Source: an uncultured Ruminococcus sp.
GTDB lineage: Bacteria; Bacillota; Clostridia; Oscillospirales; Ruminococcaceae
NCBI GenBank assembly: GCA_937942105.1
Contig: CALDFS010000215.1
Span: 1 to 7,001, forward strand
Length of the DNA: 7,001 nucleotides
Reading direction: 5' to 3'
In this document: piece after piece, positions 6,471-7,001 of the stretch
Position numbering within the stretch: the stretch's first letter is position 1
Layout of the letters: the number at the start of each line of letters is the position of its first letter
Program-made: the position numbers and the translations under genes
Notes under the pieces: model-generated
Databases searched by the model: none
Seen by the model: only the letters and a program-made list of their open reading frames with translations
Told to the model about the DNA's origin: nothing

Positions 6471-6521
6471 TAAAGACCTTGCCGATTCCTTGAATAATAA
6501 TTTTGAAAGGAATATAACAAA

Positions 6522-7001
6522 ATGAAACTGAAAAGACTTTTGGCACTTTTACTTGGCGCGATAATGCTTCTGTCGCTCGCCTCCTGCGGCGAAGGATCAA
6601 AGGTCGTTGAGACTAAGGACGAGGCAGGATGGTTCGCCACCTGGACATCGGCTCAGCTTACCGCCGGACCGGACGAAACACCCTTTGACCCCGCTCTTAA
6701 AGAGAACACCTGCCGTCAGCAGATAAGGGTATCAATCGGCGGCGATAAGATAAGGCTTACCTTATCCAACGAATACGGCGACATTCCGGTTAAAATCGAA
6801 GGCGTTCACATTGCACATCTTTTAGACCCCAACGCCCCCGCTATCGATGCTTCTACCGACACTGCGGTTACCTTCGGCGGTGCTAACGAGGTCACTATAG
6901 AAGCAGGAACAGTTGTCACCTCGGACGAAATCGATTTCAAGTTCTCAGCTCTTGATGATTTGGCTGTTACCATGAAATTCGGCAAATTCACCGGCGGAAC
7001 C
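6522..7001 (+). CDS. Second lipoprotein SGNH/GDSL hydrolase, 3' end beyond the window (paralogue of the preceding gene)
   Basis: Translation from ATG 6522 is open for 160 codons to the window edge. It starts with a lipoprotein signal peptide: MKLKR, a Leu-rich core, lipobox LASC with Cys22. After a short linker it enters the same N-terminal beta domain as the upstream protein: FATW (38-41), then RQQIRVSIGG and LSNEYGD, aligning with LATW, RQQIRVSVGG and ISNEYGK in the first protein. Later it shares TSDEIDFKFSALDDLAVTMK with the neighbour's TTDEIDFEFAPLEDLAFTMK. The catalytic GDSL domain should follow outside the window, so activity cannot be confirmed. It lacks the long linkers and SH3b module. 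AAAGGAA (6506-6512) stands nine bases before the ATG. The 51-base gap contains no convincing terminator, so it is probably cotranscribed. It is likely a surface carbohydrate esterase, perhaps with a different substrate preference. Confidence 0.88.
   Translation, partial: MKLKRLLALLLGAIMLLSLASCGEGSKVVETKDEAGWFATWTSAQLTAGPDETPFDPALKENTCRQQIRVSIGGDKIRLTLSNEYGDIPVKIEGVHIAHLLDPNAPAIDASTDTAVTFGGANEVTIEAGTVVTSDEIDFKFSALDDLAVTMKFGKFTGGT

Overview
The window looks like chromosomal DNA from a Gram-positive, low-to-medium GC anaerobe of the Clostridia, most plausibly a Ruminococcus-like gut member of the Oscillospiraceae/Ruminococcaceae. The grounds are strong AGGAG-type ribosome binding sites, two TTG start codons, lipobox signal peptides, Ala/Thr-rich surface linkers, a bacterial SH3 domain, and a MarR plus paired ABC exporter layout typical of Firmicutes. 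The taxonomic placement is inference from style, not from a marker gene.

Left two thirds (about 122-4400, minus strand): a three-gene operon transcribed right to left. A MarR-family regulator (3850-4317) is followed by two half-size ABC exporters (2087-3835 and 122-2080), with gaps of only 14 and 6 bases. The exporters form a textbook heterodimer. The first has a degenerate nucleotide site (Asp in place of the Walker B Glu, Gln in place of the switch His). The second has the intact Glu and His but an LSQGQ signature. The operon has a perfect-consensus promoter (TTGACA, 17 bases, TATAAT) whose -10 and start region are covered by an AT-rich palindrome, the likely MarR operator. It ends in a hairpin at 69-100 that may work in both directions. 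The likely physiology is autorepressed, inducible efflux of a hydrophobic toxic compound.

Middle (4318-4658): a 341-base divergent intergenic region. It holds the MarR-operon promoter and operator on the left, little recognisable in the centre, and a rightward extended -10 promoter at 4561-4589.

Right (4659-7001, plus strand): two tandem lipoprotein SGNH/GDSL hydrolases of the XynE-like kind. The first (4659-6470) has a modular build: lipobox signal peptide, Ala/Thr-rich linker, SH3b domain, second linker, N-terminal beta domain, complete SGNH catalytic domain. The second (from 6522, running off the window) is a simpler paralogue in which the same N-terminal beta domain follows the lipobox almost directly. 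They are probably cell-surface carbohydrate esterases (deacetylases) acting on plant or host polysaccharide, though a cell-wall substrate is possible for the SH3b-bearing one.

No tRNA, rRNA, CRISPR array, insertion sequence or phage gene was seen. I found no clearly undescribed system. The most noteworthy points are the operator layout, the Cys/His-rich ends of the MarR protein, the asymmetry of the exporter pair, and an internal start signal at the module junction of the first hydrolase.
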